Part shown: piece by piece, positions 43,303-53,400 of the stretch
How the letters are laid out: each line of letters opens with the position of its first letter
How positions within the stretch are numbered: position 1 is the stretch's first letter
Source: Phragmitibacter flavus
GTDB taxonomy: Bacteria > Verrucomicrobiota > Verrucomicrobiia > Verrucomicrobiales > Verrucomicrobiaceae
Reading direction: 5' to 3'
DNA: 64,000 bases
Assembly: GCF_005780165.1 (NCBI RefSeq)
Contig: NZ_VAUV01000007.1
Location: 248,001 to 312,000, forward strand
The notes under the pieces: model-generated
What the model was told of the DNA's origin: nothing
Database searches by the model: none
Seen by the model: the letters and a program-made list of their open reading frames with translations, nothing else
Program-made: the position numbers and the translations under genes

Positions 43303-44604
43303 TTAGGCGACCATTTCTTTGATGGTGCCGGAGCTGTCGCCGTGGCGTTCGGCTTTGACGCCGAGGCCGTGGAGCATGGTGAGCCAGGCGTTGCAGAGAG
43401 GGGTGTCTTCGGAGACAACAATGTTGTGGCCGAGCTTGAGGCCGGCACCGCCGCCGGTGATGAGGGTGGGGCAGTTGTCGAGGTCGTGTTCGGTGCGTAT
43501 GTTGCTGCCGTAAGCGAGGGCGACGTGATCGAAGAGACGGGTGCCGTCGGTTTCTGCGGTGGATTTGAGTTTGTCGATGAAACCGGCGAGGAGTTCGCTT
43601 TGGACGAGGTCGCGACGTTGCGAGGCCTGGTGTTTTTCGCCCATGGTGGAGTGGTAGTGGCTCATGTCATGGGGGGCGACTTTGATGTCGAGGCTGGTGA
43701 GAAGGCTGCCAACGGGCTGGCGGTAGGTGAGGACGCGGGTGCTGTCGGTTTGCATGGCGGCGACCATGAGGTCATACATGATTTTGATTTCTTCGCGTCC
43801 GGCGAGGCCGGGTTGGGGTTCGGGGATGGGGGCTTTGACGGGGGGAACGCCGATCCATTGTTCGTCTTTGCTGAGTCGGGTTTCGATATCGCGGATGCCC
43901 TGGAAATATTCGTCAAGTTTGGCGGTGTCAGTTTTGCTGAGGCCACGTTTGAGGTCGTTGGCGTTTTCGAGGACGGTGTCGAGCACGCTGCGTTTTTGGG
44001 CGAGCATGGCTTTTTGTTGTTCGATGGGGGTGTTGTCGGAGGAGAACAGTCGATGGTAGGCTTCGAGGGGGCCTTTGTGGCCGCCGACGGGTTTGCCGCT
44101 GATGTCCCAGGCCATGGAGAGGCCGGGGCCGTGGCCGGAGCGATCGTTTTCTTCGCTGTGGTTGAGCTGGAGGGAGGCGAAGCGGGTTTGCAGGCCGAGT
44201 TGGGCGGCGGCGACCTGGTCGGCAGAGATGCTGTTGTGGAAGGTTTGGCCGGGTTGTTCGAATCGGTTCGCTCCGGTGAGCCACCAGGTGCTGCCTGCGT
44301 GGCCGTCGTGGGTGTGTTTGTTCCAGAGACCCTGGACGATGGAAAAGTCGGCTTTGTGACGGGCGAGGGGTTTGAGGCCTTCGGGCAGGGTGTAGTCGGG
44401 GCCGGGCTGGTTGATGTCGGGAAACCAGGTTTCAGTGGTAATGCCCCAGCCAAAGCCGAGGAATACGAGTCGTTTGGGTGGGGTGGCGGGCGCAGTCGCG
44501 GCGGCGGAGGCGAAGCGGCGGAAGCCGAGGGATTGCAGGACGGGCAGGGCAATGAGCGCGGTGTTGGAGCGCAGAAAGTGGCGGCGGGAGAGGGGTGTGG
44601 TCAT
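43303..44604 (-). CDS. DUF1552 protein (twin-arginine leader)
   Basis: A 433-residue exported protein beginning with a Tat-like signal: LSRRHFLRSNTALIALPVL. Family features are KRLVFLGFGWGITTETWFP, a GHAGSTWWLTGANRF segment and the LVFLG...HGxGPGLSMAWD region. The frame stays open for another 380 codons upstream, but that part is Ser/Pro-rich antisense noise over the DUF1592 gene. It starts 7 bases after the DUF1592 stop and is the last gene of the operon. DUF1552 proteins travel with DUF1592 proteins, as here; function unknown. Confidence 0.88.
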   Translation of the reverse strand: MTTPLSRRHFLRSNTALIALPVLQSLGFRRFASAAATAPATPPKRLVFLGFGWGITTETWFPDINQPGPDYTLPEGLKPLARHKADFSIVQGLWNKHTHDGHAGSTWWLTGANRFEQPGQTFHNSISADQVAAAQLGLQTRFASLQLNHSEENDRSGHGPGLSMAWDISGKPVGGHKGPLEAYHRLFSSDNTPIEQQKAMLAQKRSVLDTVLENANDLKRGLSKTDTAKLDEYFQGIRDIETRLSKDEQWIGVPPVKAPIPEPQPGLAGREEIKIMYDLMVAAMQTDSTRVLTYRQPVGSLLTSLDIKVAPHDMSHYHSTMGEKHQASQRRDLVQSELLAGFIDKLKSTAETDGTRLFDHVALAYGSNIRTEHDLDNCPTLITGGGAGLKLGHNIVVSEDTPLCNAWLTMLHGLGVKAERHGDSSGTIKEMVA

Positions 44605-44611
44605 GATTCGG

Positions 44612-47320
44612 TTACTTGGTGTTGAAGGCTTTGCTGCTGACGACGGCGTGGATGAACTCGCGGGTGGCGAATTTTTTCGATTGGGTGTGGCTGACGATTT
44701 GTTCGATGAGGGGTTCGTCGCGGAAGCCAGTGGGGCGTCCGAGGGCGTAGCTGAGGAGGGCTTCGCTGAAGCCGCGGGCGAAGTCGTCGGAGCGGGAGGC
44801 GATGATGTTGCGGAGTTCGTGGTAATTGTTGAAGGCGGGGCCTTTGTGGAGGGTGGCGGCGGCTTCGATGGTCCAGGTTTTGGTGGATTTGGGATCGGGT
44901 TTGCCGTTGGGAAGGGAGGCAGTGTAGCTGTCCTGGGTGCGCCATTGGCCGACGGCGTCGAAGTTTTCGAGTCCGTAACCGATGGGGTCGATGCGGCGGT
45001 GGCAGCTGGCGCATTGGGGGTCTTCCTGGTGGGCGAGGAGGCGTTCCTTGGTGGTGAGGACCTGGCCGGTGAGGCGGGTGAGGGCGGGGATGTTGGGTGG
45101 GGCGGGTGGTGGAGGATCGTGGAGGAGTTTGCGAAGGACCCAGGCGCCGCGTTCGACGGGGCTGGTGTGTTCGCCGTTGCCGCCCATGTAGGCGATGGCG
45201 GCCATGCCGAGGAGTCCGCCGCGTGGGGAGTTGGGAGGCAGGGCAACCTTTTCAAAACCGTGGCCTTTGACGCCGGGGAGGCCGTAGTAGTTGGCGAGGA
45301 CGCGGTTGATGATGGCGTAGTCGGATTTGAGGAGGAGGCTGAGGTTTTCGTTGTGACGGACGAAGTGGCTGAGCGTGGCGTAGACTTCCTGTTGCGCGGC
45401 GAGACGGGTGCCGTTGTCGAAGCGGGGGTAGAGTTCGCGGTTGGGTTCGAAGAAGTCGAAGCGGTCCATGCCGAGCCATTGGTGAGTGAAGGCGTTGATG
45501 AAGTCTTCGGATCGTGGGTCGTCGAGGAGGCGTTCGGTTTGGGCGGCGAGGGTGGCGGGGTTTTGCAGGTCGCCGTTTTTGCCGAGTTCGCGAAGGGTGG
45601 TGTCGGGTGGGGCACTCCAGAGGAAGTAGGCGAGGCGGGTGGCGAGTTCGGGTCCGGTGAGTGAACGGGGTTTTTCCTCGGAGGAGGGTTCCGCAAGATA
45701 GAGGAACATCGGCGAGGCGAGGACAACGGAGAGGGTTTCTTTGAGGGCGGTGGCGGGTTTGTCACCGGCAGTGCGGCGGGTTTGATAGAGGGTGAGGAGT
45801 CGGTCGATGTAGTTGGCGGGTGGGGTCACGCCACGGAAAGCCTCGTGGGTGAAGCGTTCGAGGGCGCTGCGCAGCTCGGGCGTGGCCGGGGCGGGAGATT
45901 TGTCGTTGAGGGGGATGTTGTTGAGGGCGGCGATGGCGGGCGGAGTGGGTTTGGTGTTGTTGGGAAGGCGTTCGACTTCGATCCAGTCGATCCACAGGAC
46001 GAAGTCGGGGCCGAGGCCGTTGCGTTTGACGGCTTCGCTGCGTTTGCGGTTGCCGGATTCGTTGGTGTCCCAACTGCCTTTTTCGCGGAAGAAGAGCATG
46101 CGGGTGTCGTGATCGGAGTTGCCGCGGGTCATGGTGAGGGGGAACTCAACAATTTGGGGATCGTCGATGGTGCCGGTGATTTCGCGGGTGGCGAGCACGG
46201 GGCCCTGGCGGGCGTTGATGCCGAAGTCGAGGAAGCGGCGGTCGGCGGGGGCGTCTTTGGTGACGCCGGCTTTGACGCGGACGATGTAGTTGCCAGGGGG
46301 CCAACTGAAGGGAACGAGGACGTTGACGGATTTGAGGTTGAGTTCGGCGGGGTGGCGGGTTTCGGGTCCGAGATAGGCACCGGTTTTTACGTGGGGTTGC
46401 TGGAGGTAGTGCTGGTGGTATTCGAGCCAGCCAGCGCGGAGGGAGTCGTTGGCGAGGTCGGCGTCGTTTTCGCCTTTTTTGTCGAAGCCAAAGGAGCGTG
46501 GGGATGGGGCACCGGGGATTTTTTCCCATTCGCGGCGGAGCTGGGCGATGTCGTTGGGGTTTTTGATTTGGGTGCGGAGTTGGGCGACGATGGTGGCGTT
46601 TTCGGGGAGGGCGATGGCTTTTTCGACGGCTTCAACCCAACGTTGAGCGCGGGCTTTACCGTCGATCTGGTGGGCGACGAATTTTTCGATGACGGGCGTG
46701 AACGTTTCGGCTTCGTGGCGGAGGCTGCGTTGTTCGCTGGCGTTGAGGTGCCACGTGAAGGCTTCGGTGAGGGCTTCGCGTCCGAGGGATTGGTATTGTT
46801 CGAACTGGTTTCCGGACATGAAGAGGTTGATGCCGGCGGTGTCGAATCCACCTGCGGCGATGTCGGCAGGGAGTTCGCTGACGTTGATTTGGACGCCGAG
46901 AAGTTCGCGCAGAGTGTTGCGATATTCGCGGCGGTTGAGTCGACGCAGGGTGATGACGCCGTTTTGATCGCCGAGGCTGCGACGGGCGGCCACCATGGCG
47001 CTGGAGAGGTCGTCGAGGAAATCGGTTTTGGCGTCGCTGGCGGGTTGGGGTTCGTCGTCAGGGGGCATGTCGCCTGAGTTCATGGCATTCAGGACCATCT
47101 GCCATTTTTCGGCGGTTTGGACGTCGGTGATGGTGAGGGGGAGATCGTCGATGCGGAACTGGCCTTTGCGGGTGTCGGCGTTGTGGCAGGTGATGCAGTT
47201 TTCTTTAATAAGCGCGCGGTGTTTGTCAGGCAAAACGGCGCGTGGGGATTCAGCAGCGGCTGTGGTGGTGAGGCACAGGGCGAGCAAGGCGTGTTGAATT
47301 TTTTGGAGGGCGCGGATCAC
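44612..47320 (-). CDS. DUF1592/DUF1588/DUF1587 cytochrome-containing protein (PSD family)
   Basis: A protein of about 902 residues starting at GTG 47320 with a signal peptide (ending TTAAAES). The GTG overlaps the stop of the previous gene as GTGA. The N-terminus is a PSCyt1-type cytochrome c with ENCITCHNADTRKG (CxxCH). DUF1587 follows (about 130-195, LRRLNRREYRNTLRELLG), then a carbohydrate-binding-like middle, DUF1592, DUF1588 with the second motif CASCHRRIDPIGYGLENFD, and DUF1585 at the end. These proteins are the partners of DUF1552. Electron transfer linked to extracellular polymer processing is likely but unproven. Confidence 0.9.
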   Translation of the reverse strand: MIRALQKIQHALLALCLTTTAAAESPRAVLPDKHRALIKENCITCHNADTRKGQFRIDDLPLTITDVQTAEKWQMVLNAMNSGDMPPDDEPQPASDAKTDFLDDLSSAMVAARRSLGDQNGVITLRRLNRREYRNTLRELLGVQINVSELPADIAAGGFDTAGINLFMSGNQFEQYQSLGREALTEAFTWHLNASEQRSLRHEAETFTPVIEKFVAHQIDGKARAQRWVEAVEKAIALPENATIVAQLRTQIKNPNDIAQLRREWEKIPGAPSPRSFGFDKKGENDADLANDSLRAGWLEYHQHYLQQPHVKTGAYLGPETRHPAELNLKSVNVLVPFSWPPGNYIVRVKAGVTKDAPADRRFLDFGINARQGPVLATREITGTIDDPQIVEFPLTMTRGNSDHDTRMLFFREKGSWDTNESGNRKRSEAVKRNGLGPDFVLWIDWIEVERLPNNTKPTPPAIAALNNIPLNDKSPAPATPELRSALERFTHEAFRGVTPPANYIDRLLTLYQTRRTAGDKPATALKETLSVVLASPMFLYLAEPSSEEKPRSLTGPELATRLAYFLWSAPPDTTLRELGKNGDLQNPATLAAQTERLLDDPRSEDFINAFTHQWLGMDRFDFFEPNRELYPRFDNGTRLAAQQEVYATLSHFVRHNENLSLLLKSDYAIINRVLANYYGLPGVKGHGFEKVALPPNSPRGGLLGMAAIAYMGGNGEHTSPVERGAWVLRKLLHDPPPPAPPNIPALTRLTGQVLTTKERLLAHQEDPQCASCHRRIDPIGYGLENFDAVGQWRTQDSYTASLPNGKPDPKSTKTWTIEAAATLHKGPAFNNYHELRNIIASRSDDFARGFSEALLSYALGRPTGFRDEPLIEQIVSHTQSKKFATREFIHAVVSSKAFNTK

Positions 47321-48318
47321 GGAAGGGCGGGACGTTGGGTGAGGGTGGTGCGGATGTTGTCGAGGAAGAGGCCTTTGAACTCGACGGGTTTGGGGATTTC
47401 GGGTCGGTGGGAGCCGTGAAGGTGGGCGCGCAGGTGGATCATGAGGTAGCGGGTGCTGGCAGGAAGGCGGAGTTCGGAGGCGACGTTTTGCCAATGGTTG
47501 GGGGAGGCGTCTGTGGTTTCGGTTCGCGCCGAGGTGGCGAGGATGCGTAGGGCGGACTCTGAGGTTTCGGGATTTTCGGAAAGCGCGGCGCGGCTTAGGA
47601 AGGCGTCGTCGCGTTCGCCGGGAGGAGGGAGGGCGTCGATGGCGTAAACGGTGACGCCGCAACTGAGGCGTTGGAGGTCGGCCTGAGGCAGGGCAGAGAA
47701 CTGGGCGCTGATGAGGAGGGAGACGTCGCCGCGATGGATGCCGAGGTCGGGGTTGGTGAGGTCGATGATGTGGAAGAGGTCGGCGACCCAGCCGTCGCGA
47801 ATAGGTTTACCTTGGTAATCAGCGCGCAGGAAGCGCAGCATGTGCTTGCCTTGGGCCGGCTGGACGTTGCTGGTGGGGCCGACGATTTCTGAGAAGTCGC
47901 CGCTCCATTGTCCAGGTTGAAGGGGCATGCCGGTGACGAGCGGCGCGGCGGAGGTTTCGAAGGTTTCTTCGAGGAGGGCGATGGGTTTTGGAGAGTAGTT
48001 GCCGACGTAACCCCAGACGACGGTGGCGCAGAACAGTCCGATGACGAGTCCTGCGACGGCGGACATGAGGGGGTTAAGTGAAAGGGACGATGTGCGGGTG
48101 CGGGCAGAGGTTTTGAGGAGGGGTGCCGGAATGACATGGCGAATTTCGGCGAGGCTGCATTCGTTGTCGTTGTAGAGGAACCAAAGCTGGCGAGCGTCGG
48201 CGTTGGATTTGAGGAGGGTGGACAGGGATTCTTTGTCGATGGGGGTAAGGGTTTGATTGAGGGCGGCGTTGAACAGCCGGTGCCATTCGTCGGGAGTGGG
48301 AACGGGGTTGGAGTTCAT
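47317..48318 (-). CDS. membrane protein downstream of ECF sigma (anti-sigma-like)
   Basis: A 333-residue protein whose ATG overlaps the sigma-factor stop (ATGA). An N-terminal cytosolic segment of about 85 residues (WHRLFNAALNQTLT, ARQLWFLYNDNECSLAEIRH) is followed by one TM helix (about residues 87-107) and a large periplasmic domain with a jelly-roll-like pattern (LRFLRADYQGKPIRD). The layout and position are those of anti-sigma factors or FecR-like regulators. No classic zinc-binding anti-sigma or full FecR motif is seen, so it may be a membrane signal transducer. Confidence 0.72.
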   Translation of the reverse strand: MNSNPVPTPDEWHRLFNAALNQTLTPIDKESLSTLLKSNADARQLWFLYNDNECSLAEIRHVIPAPLLKTSARTRTSSLSLNPLMSAVAGLVIGLFCATVVWGYVGNYSPKPIALLEETFETSAAPLVTGMPLQPGQWSGDFSEIVGPTSNVQPAQGKHMLRFLRADYQGKPIRDGWVADLFHIIDLTNPDLGIHRGDVSLLISAQFSALPQADLQRLSCGVTVYAIDALPPPGERDDAFLSRAALSENPETSESALRILATSARTETTDASPNHWQNVASELRLPASTRYLMIHLRAHLHGSHRPEIPKPVEFKGLFLDNIRTTLTQRPALP

Positions 48319-48884
48319 ATGGGAAGGGTGTTGGTCATGCGGCGTTGCACGCATTCGGCGAGGGCGCGACGAATGAAGTTGAGTTTGTTGTAGATGGTTT
48401 GGATGGCGCGTCCCTGTTGTTGGGCGAGGGTGGCGGCTTCAATGCCTTCCAGGTAGATGGCATCGACAAGATCGCGATGCTGAGGATCAAGTTTTTCGAT
48501 ACAGGCTTCGAGGGCTTCCATGCGTGGATGCCACTGGAGCAGGTGGGATTCGCGTTCGGTGGCAAGGGTTTGCAGGAGTTCGTCCTCGAATTCGAGGTGG
48601 GAGCGCCCGGTGCTGCGTTGGAAGTTGCGGGTTTCGTAGAAGGCAACGGTGGTGGCCCAAGCGATGAAGTCGGTGCCCGGTTCGAAGGTGGCAAATCGAC
48701 GCCACATGAGGAGGCTGGTGCGTTGGAGGACGTCCTCAGCATCGTGACGGTTGCCGAGCAGGGACATGATGTAGCGCAGCAGCAGTGCATGGGCTCCGTT
48801 AAGCAGCACGACGAATTCTTCCTGCCGGTCAGGCGGGAGCGGGGAAGAGGGTTCGTGCGGGTGTGGCTGCGGATGATTGGTCAC
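48315..48884 (-). CDS. ECF RNA polymerase sigma factor
   Basis: A 189-residue sigma70-family ECF protein starting at GTG. Region 2 is visible as LLRYIMSLLGNRHDAEDVLQRTSLLMWRRF (split here: helix with DAEDVLQ, then a W-rich core), and region 4 as LDPQHRDLVDAIYLEGIEAATLAQQQGRAIQTIYNKL, with a helix-turn-helix. It belongs to the planctomycete/verrucomicrobial ECF group that precedes PSD-type genes. It is the first gene of a four-gene operon and is translationally coupled to the membrane protein. Confidence 0.93.
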   Translation of the reverse strand: MTNHPQPHPHEPSSPLPPDRQEEFVVLLNGAHALLLRYIMSLLGNRHDAEDVLQRTSLLMWRRFATFEPGTDFIAWATTVAFYETRNFQRSTGRSHLEFEDELLQTLATERESHLLQWHPRMEALEACIEKLDPQHRDLVDAIYLEGIEAATLAQQQGRAIQTIYNKLNFIRRALAECVQRRMTNTLPI

Positions 48885-49170
48885 TGAGGGGGTATGTAGG
48901 CGGCGAACCCAGTCTTACCGGGATTTTTTGGGGTGGGGTGGCTAGTGATGTGGTTGAGAGTGGTGAGAACTGTGCAAAGAAATCACTGCAGGAATGGTGA
49001 AGTCGGCGGCGGAGTTTGGCGAACAAGTCAGTCCCGGTCCGAGACTCGGTGCGCCGCACGACACAATTTTGTCTAAACCCTCCGGAAAGTTACGCGGCTC
49101 AAGCGCTGGATTGTGCTGCCTGTCAATTCAAGTGAGTGGGAGGTTTTTTGCGAGCGTCAGGCAGTATGAG
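48885..49170. other. intergenic region, sigma-operon promoter and end of AlbA_2 operon
   Basis: About 285 bases between the sigma operon start and the stop of the AlbA_2/HATPase gene. It must hold the sigma-operon promoter. No hairpin terminator or repeat was recognised. Confidence 0.4.
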
Positions 49171-50436
49171 TTAGTCTCCCAAGCTAGCAGCATAGATGAT
49201 GAGTTGGAGTTCATCGCCATCCAGCAAACGATAAAGGGGGCGCTTGCTGGAGAGACGCTCGGAAAGCTGAAAGATGAGCGGGACGCCTTCGCCACGTCTG
49301 TCCATGATGGTGGTGCGGTCTGAATTGAGTCCTTCCAATTCGGGGACCGGACATTTGGCCAGCAGGCTGGTGAGATTCTCGTTTCGGGACGCTTGACGGA
49401 ACTCCAGACTTTCGAGCGTCATGGTGTTAGGGATGGCCCCCGGGGAATGCAGTTCCAGTCGATCTTCGAACATACGGAGGCGCACCTTTTGGCCATAAAT
49501 GGCATAGTCTCTATGGGAGACGGCGTTCGTGATGGCTTCGAATACAGCGGTGAGGTCGTATTGTGGGAGATCATGCCGCCCAAGGGTTTTGCTCGCAGCG
49601 ACCTTCATATTCCGTGCCACAAAACGGCAGGCCTCCGCGATTTGCTCATTCAAAGGGCCGTGAATGTCTTTGGCATCTAACTGGTAGGCATGGTGGTCCG
49701 ATGGTGCGACTTCGTTGCCGCGATAAGCGACAGCTTGAATGAATGCTGAGGGCAGGAAATCATGTGGTCTGTGACAGGCCATCAACAAGCCGGATACTGT
49801 CGGGTGCCACGCACTTTCTGAGTCACGGTCCGCCAACTTGAGTTTGGATAGCGTGTCGTAATCTGTGCCCGTTGTGCGCACCGTGGCGAACTTCTTCCAC
49901 AAGTCAGCCGACAGCGCATCCATCGGTGCATTTGGCACCACTTGCTCATCAAAGCGCAGGAGACGCGACTGGCTGCGCTGTTGGAACAGGCGTGCGAGGT
50001 ATTCGGGTGCCATCTCGCGCACAGAACTACCAGCCCGTATTTTGTAACCGCCGGGCGAGCGATGAACAAATAAACTGCGCGGCAAGTCCAGCCGGAAAAC
50101 GGGCTGCAACGCTCCGGTGCCATCCGGAAGCTCAATGCGGCGCAGGGTGTAGGCCTGGAGGGGTGGCTCCAGCCGGGTTTCCATGATTTCACGCAGCCAA
50201 GTTTCAGTGAGTTCCAGCTTGGCTGACTCGATGCCAACAATGTCGCGAGTCTTGTCCTCGACTCCGAGCACAATGATTCCTCCGGCGGCATTGCTCATGG
50301 CAGCAATCTCGTCCGCTATTTTTTCTGGCCTTGGGCCATCTACTTTCCCGCCGCGAAAGAGAATCTGCTTACACTCAAGCAGACTGTCTTCTCCGAGCTG
50401 AATCTGGCGCAGGAGTTCGTCGTTTGTATCAAACAT
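49171..50436 (-). CDS. AlbA_2 (Schlafen-type) domain protein with HATPase-like C-terminus
   Basis: A 421-residue cytosolic protein. The N-terminal AlbA_2 domain (about residues 8-155) shows LLECKQILFRGG and EIAAMSNAAGGIIVLGVED, the signature of this nucleic-acid-binding fold. The C-terminal part has an ATPase-like pocket: AVFEAITNAVSHRDY (E..xNA..HRDY motif), DRLELHSPG and an Asp-Arg-rich RRGEGVPLIF. This is the RecG-like/HATPase_c_4 layout found in stress and defence regulators. It lies 3 bases after the PHP-SMC gene on the same strand. Confidence 0.82.
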   Translation of the reverse strand: MFDTNDELLRQIQLGEDSLLECKQILFRGGKVDGPRPEKIADEIAAMSNAAGGIIVLGVEDKTRDIVGIESAKLELTETWLREIMETRLEPPLQAYTLRRIELPDGTGALQPVFRLDLPRSLFVHRSPGGYKIRAGSSVREMAPEYLARLFQQRSQSRLLRFDEQVVPNAPMDALSADLWKKFATVRTTGTDYDTLSKLKLADRDSESAWHPTVSGLLMACHRPHDFLPSAFIQAVAYRGNEVAPSDHHAYQLDAKDIHGPLNEQIAEACRFVARNMKVAASKTLGRHDLPQYDLTAVFEAITNAVSHRDYAIYGQKVRLRMFEDRLELHSPGAIPNTMTLESLEFRQASRNENLTSLLAKCPVPELEGLNSDRTTIMDRRGEGVPLIFQLSERLSSKRPLYRLLDGDELQLIIYAASLGD

Positions 50437-50439
50437 AGG

Positions 50440-53400
50440 TCATGATTCCTCTCTACCCATTCGGTCAAAACGTTTGCGGAAGGCAATGGTGCCACCCTCC
50501 ATGACATCACAGATAAATTGGCGGGTGGCTTTTGCTTGGAGACCGCCTGAAGCAGCTTCATCCCGTTTCACCTGGCCCCCGTTGTCCACCATAGCGTGAA
50601 CCAGATCCGCGTCTCCATGGACAACGATGTTTGGGTTGTGAGTGACGATGATGATCTGGCGGTGCTCTTTCATGGTGCGAACCTGCTCCACGATGAGGGA
50701 CATGATCATCCGGGTATCAAGGTCGTCCTCTGGCTGATCAAGGACCAGAGGCTCATTGCCGAAGGAAAGCAGGAAGGAGAGAACCGCTGCAGTCTGCTGG
50801 CCGATTGAACCTTGGGAGATGGACTTCCAGGCGGTTGACTCAGCAGTGCGATATTCAAGCTTCAAATGGTCCTCGGGAAGCCATGTTTCAATGGCTTCTC
50901 TGCGTGATGGATTGGTGTTGAGCTGGCTTCTAAGGTTATTTTGGAGAGCAGCAAAGCCTTGTTCATTCTCTGAAGAATCGATCAATTCAAGAATGCGCTG
51001 ACGAACAGCAGCAGCACCTGCTTCGCCTGCACCAGCGCCTTGAAAAACTCGGAGCAACGAATCTGTCCTAGCTTCCTCCGAGACTTCGATTGATGTGCTG
51101 AACTTATCACCGTCTACGCCCATGGCTTCCCGCAGAGTGCGTTCCACCTGGGAGGCTTCCGCGCCCATAGGTGCTAGTATCAGCCTAAGTAGGGTGCCAT
51201 TGGCATTGTGCGTGGCGACAAATGACTCACGGGCGGTGCTGATGGCTTTCCTGGCGGCATGCACGGCTGCCAATTGTTCGGTGGCAGACGTTTGGAGGCG
51301 CGTGATTTCCTCCTTCGTCCCCTTGTGCCGTGCCAGCCGTGTCTCCAATTGTGCGCGGTCCTGATTCAGTTTCGTCAATCTAGCCGGATCAAAGGTCGTT
51401 GTCTGGGTTCCCAGCAAAGCATCGTAGGCGGTCTTGGAATCCTTGCATGCCTGGAACCAAGCACTGCTGCGTAGGTTTTGATCCAATGTGGTAAGGACAG
51501 TTTGAATGGCGTCGGCTTGGGCGCGGATCTGGGTGGCGACGGTATCCAACTCCCTTTGTGCTTCTTGATACAGGGCGTGAGCCTCGACTGAGACAGTGTC
51601 TGCGGCTTGAATCAGCGTCGCTGGGAGATCTGGAAGGCCAAGGCGGTCTGCCTGTTCGTTGAGTTCCTGAGCAAGGGCAAGAGATGGAGAATCAGGCTTG
51701 AGATTGGGAAACAACGCGCGTGCTTGCGCTTGGCGTCGTTGGTAGTCTTTGACGGCATCGGATTGAACCTTTTCCAGCTCGGCCAGGATGTCCTTCAGGG
51801 AGGCGGAATCCTGAGCTTCGTTGGCCAAAGTCGCATTGAGTTCGCGGATTTTTGCCCTCGTAGCGGAATAGGAAGCAATGGCTTGCTTCAATTGCTCTTC
51901 AAGAGCGGCGACGTTTTGCTCTCGGTCGATGATTTCCATCAATCCAGCCGGACGACGGCTCATTTCTAGGACTTGTTTCTGGCTATAGATACTGAGCGGA
52001 AATCGGGATGGTGTGTAGGCTCCTCCCTCGTTGGCCGGCAGTGATCCCAATTCGCCTACACGAACGGCAGGAGGGGAAGATCTGGCACCCTGACCCAGGA
52101 AGGAAGCCTGCCAGTGCAGTTCCGCCGCCTGGGCTGGGGAGCGGTAGAGAACTTTGATAACGCTGGCCTCTCTGAGAATGACCCCATCCTGGCCGCGCGA
52201 TGCAGGAATCTGAGCCCAGCGCCAAAAGTCCCCTGCCGGGGATTCCCGCACCGGCGTATCTCGATCGTAGTCTGGTAACTCCCGTCCACGTTGCGTGGCG
52301 AGGCGTAGAGCGTGAACAAAGGTGCTTTTTCCCGAGCCTCGTCCTCCAACCAGGACATTCAGCCGGGGGTGTAGGGGCATCTCAAGCGGGGTCACTCGGC
52401 CAGCTGTTTTGATTTGAGCGATGGTGATCTTTTCTACTGCATGGTCTGGCCAGACATTCCAATCAGTGGTGTCGCTACTGGAGATGGGACGAATCGACCA
52501 ACTCCCAGTGACGGCATCTCCACCCCTTGAACGTATCGCGGAGCCGTCCGCGAAGGCCATGCGCAGACCCTCTAAGTTCGGCTGGGTCATGTGAACCATG
52601 GAGAATCCGTTGCGCCCGATGTCTCTGGGCATGTGGCTGTCTGAACCGGTAACCCGGGCGAGGCGCGCAAGGACCGGGTGGCGCTGAATATCCGATTCGG
52701 GGAGTCTCGACCAGTCTCGAACCTCAAGAGCATTCAAACCCGCTTCAAGCACCAGATTCAAAGTTTGTCCCACTGTAGGTGAAAAGTTCAGCAAATTTGC
52801 CGCCACCTCGCCTGCTGTGGCCAATTGTTGGAGGGCATCAGAATGAGACAAGCCCTGCTGATTGCGGAAATTTCGATACCGTCGGCCATCCATCGGAACG
52901 TCCATCCAAAGCAGGCCGCACGGTTCGTCGATATGCGCAGCGATGGTAAGCCCGCCGTGCTCTTTGATGATCCGCACACAGTCAGCCATTGATTTGGAAC
53001 ATACGCCAGAGTCGGTGCGTCCTCGTGCTCCTGGTGGGTAGCCACAAGCGGTAATCACACCACTTACATCTTCCAGATCCTTTGCCGGATCAAAAACGGC
53101 CAGCAGGTGAAGGCCGCCATTTACGGAGAGTTCAAATCCCGGAAAGATGACCAAAGGCCGGAACGAAACGTCGTTGGGATCCATAGTAGAGTAAGCTGTC
53201 TGAAGACGGGCGATGAATCCTGTAGTGTTGTGATCCGTGACAACCACCGCATCCAGTCCAGCGGCCATATGATAATTAAGCCAATCTTCCGGCGTCTGCT
53301 GTTTGAGTGAAGCCCGAACTGCTGCATCTTGTTCTCTACCTGCATAGTCATCGGACTCTGGAGTGTGAGTATGGAAATCCATTTTCCACCATTTGGCACC

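Noticed and set aside
43177-45664. Long plus-strand frames over the DUF1552 and DUF1592 genes
   Set aside because: Antisense shadows of strongly supported minus-strand genes.
44605-45765. N-terminal extension of the DUF1552 frame
   Set aside because: Ser/Pro-rich translation overlapping the DUF1592 gene; the Tat leader marks the real start at 44604.
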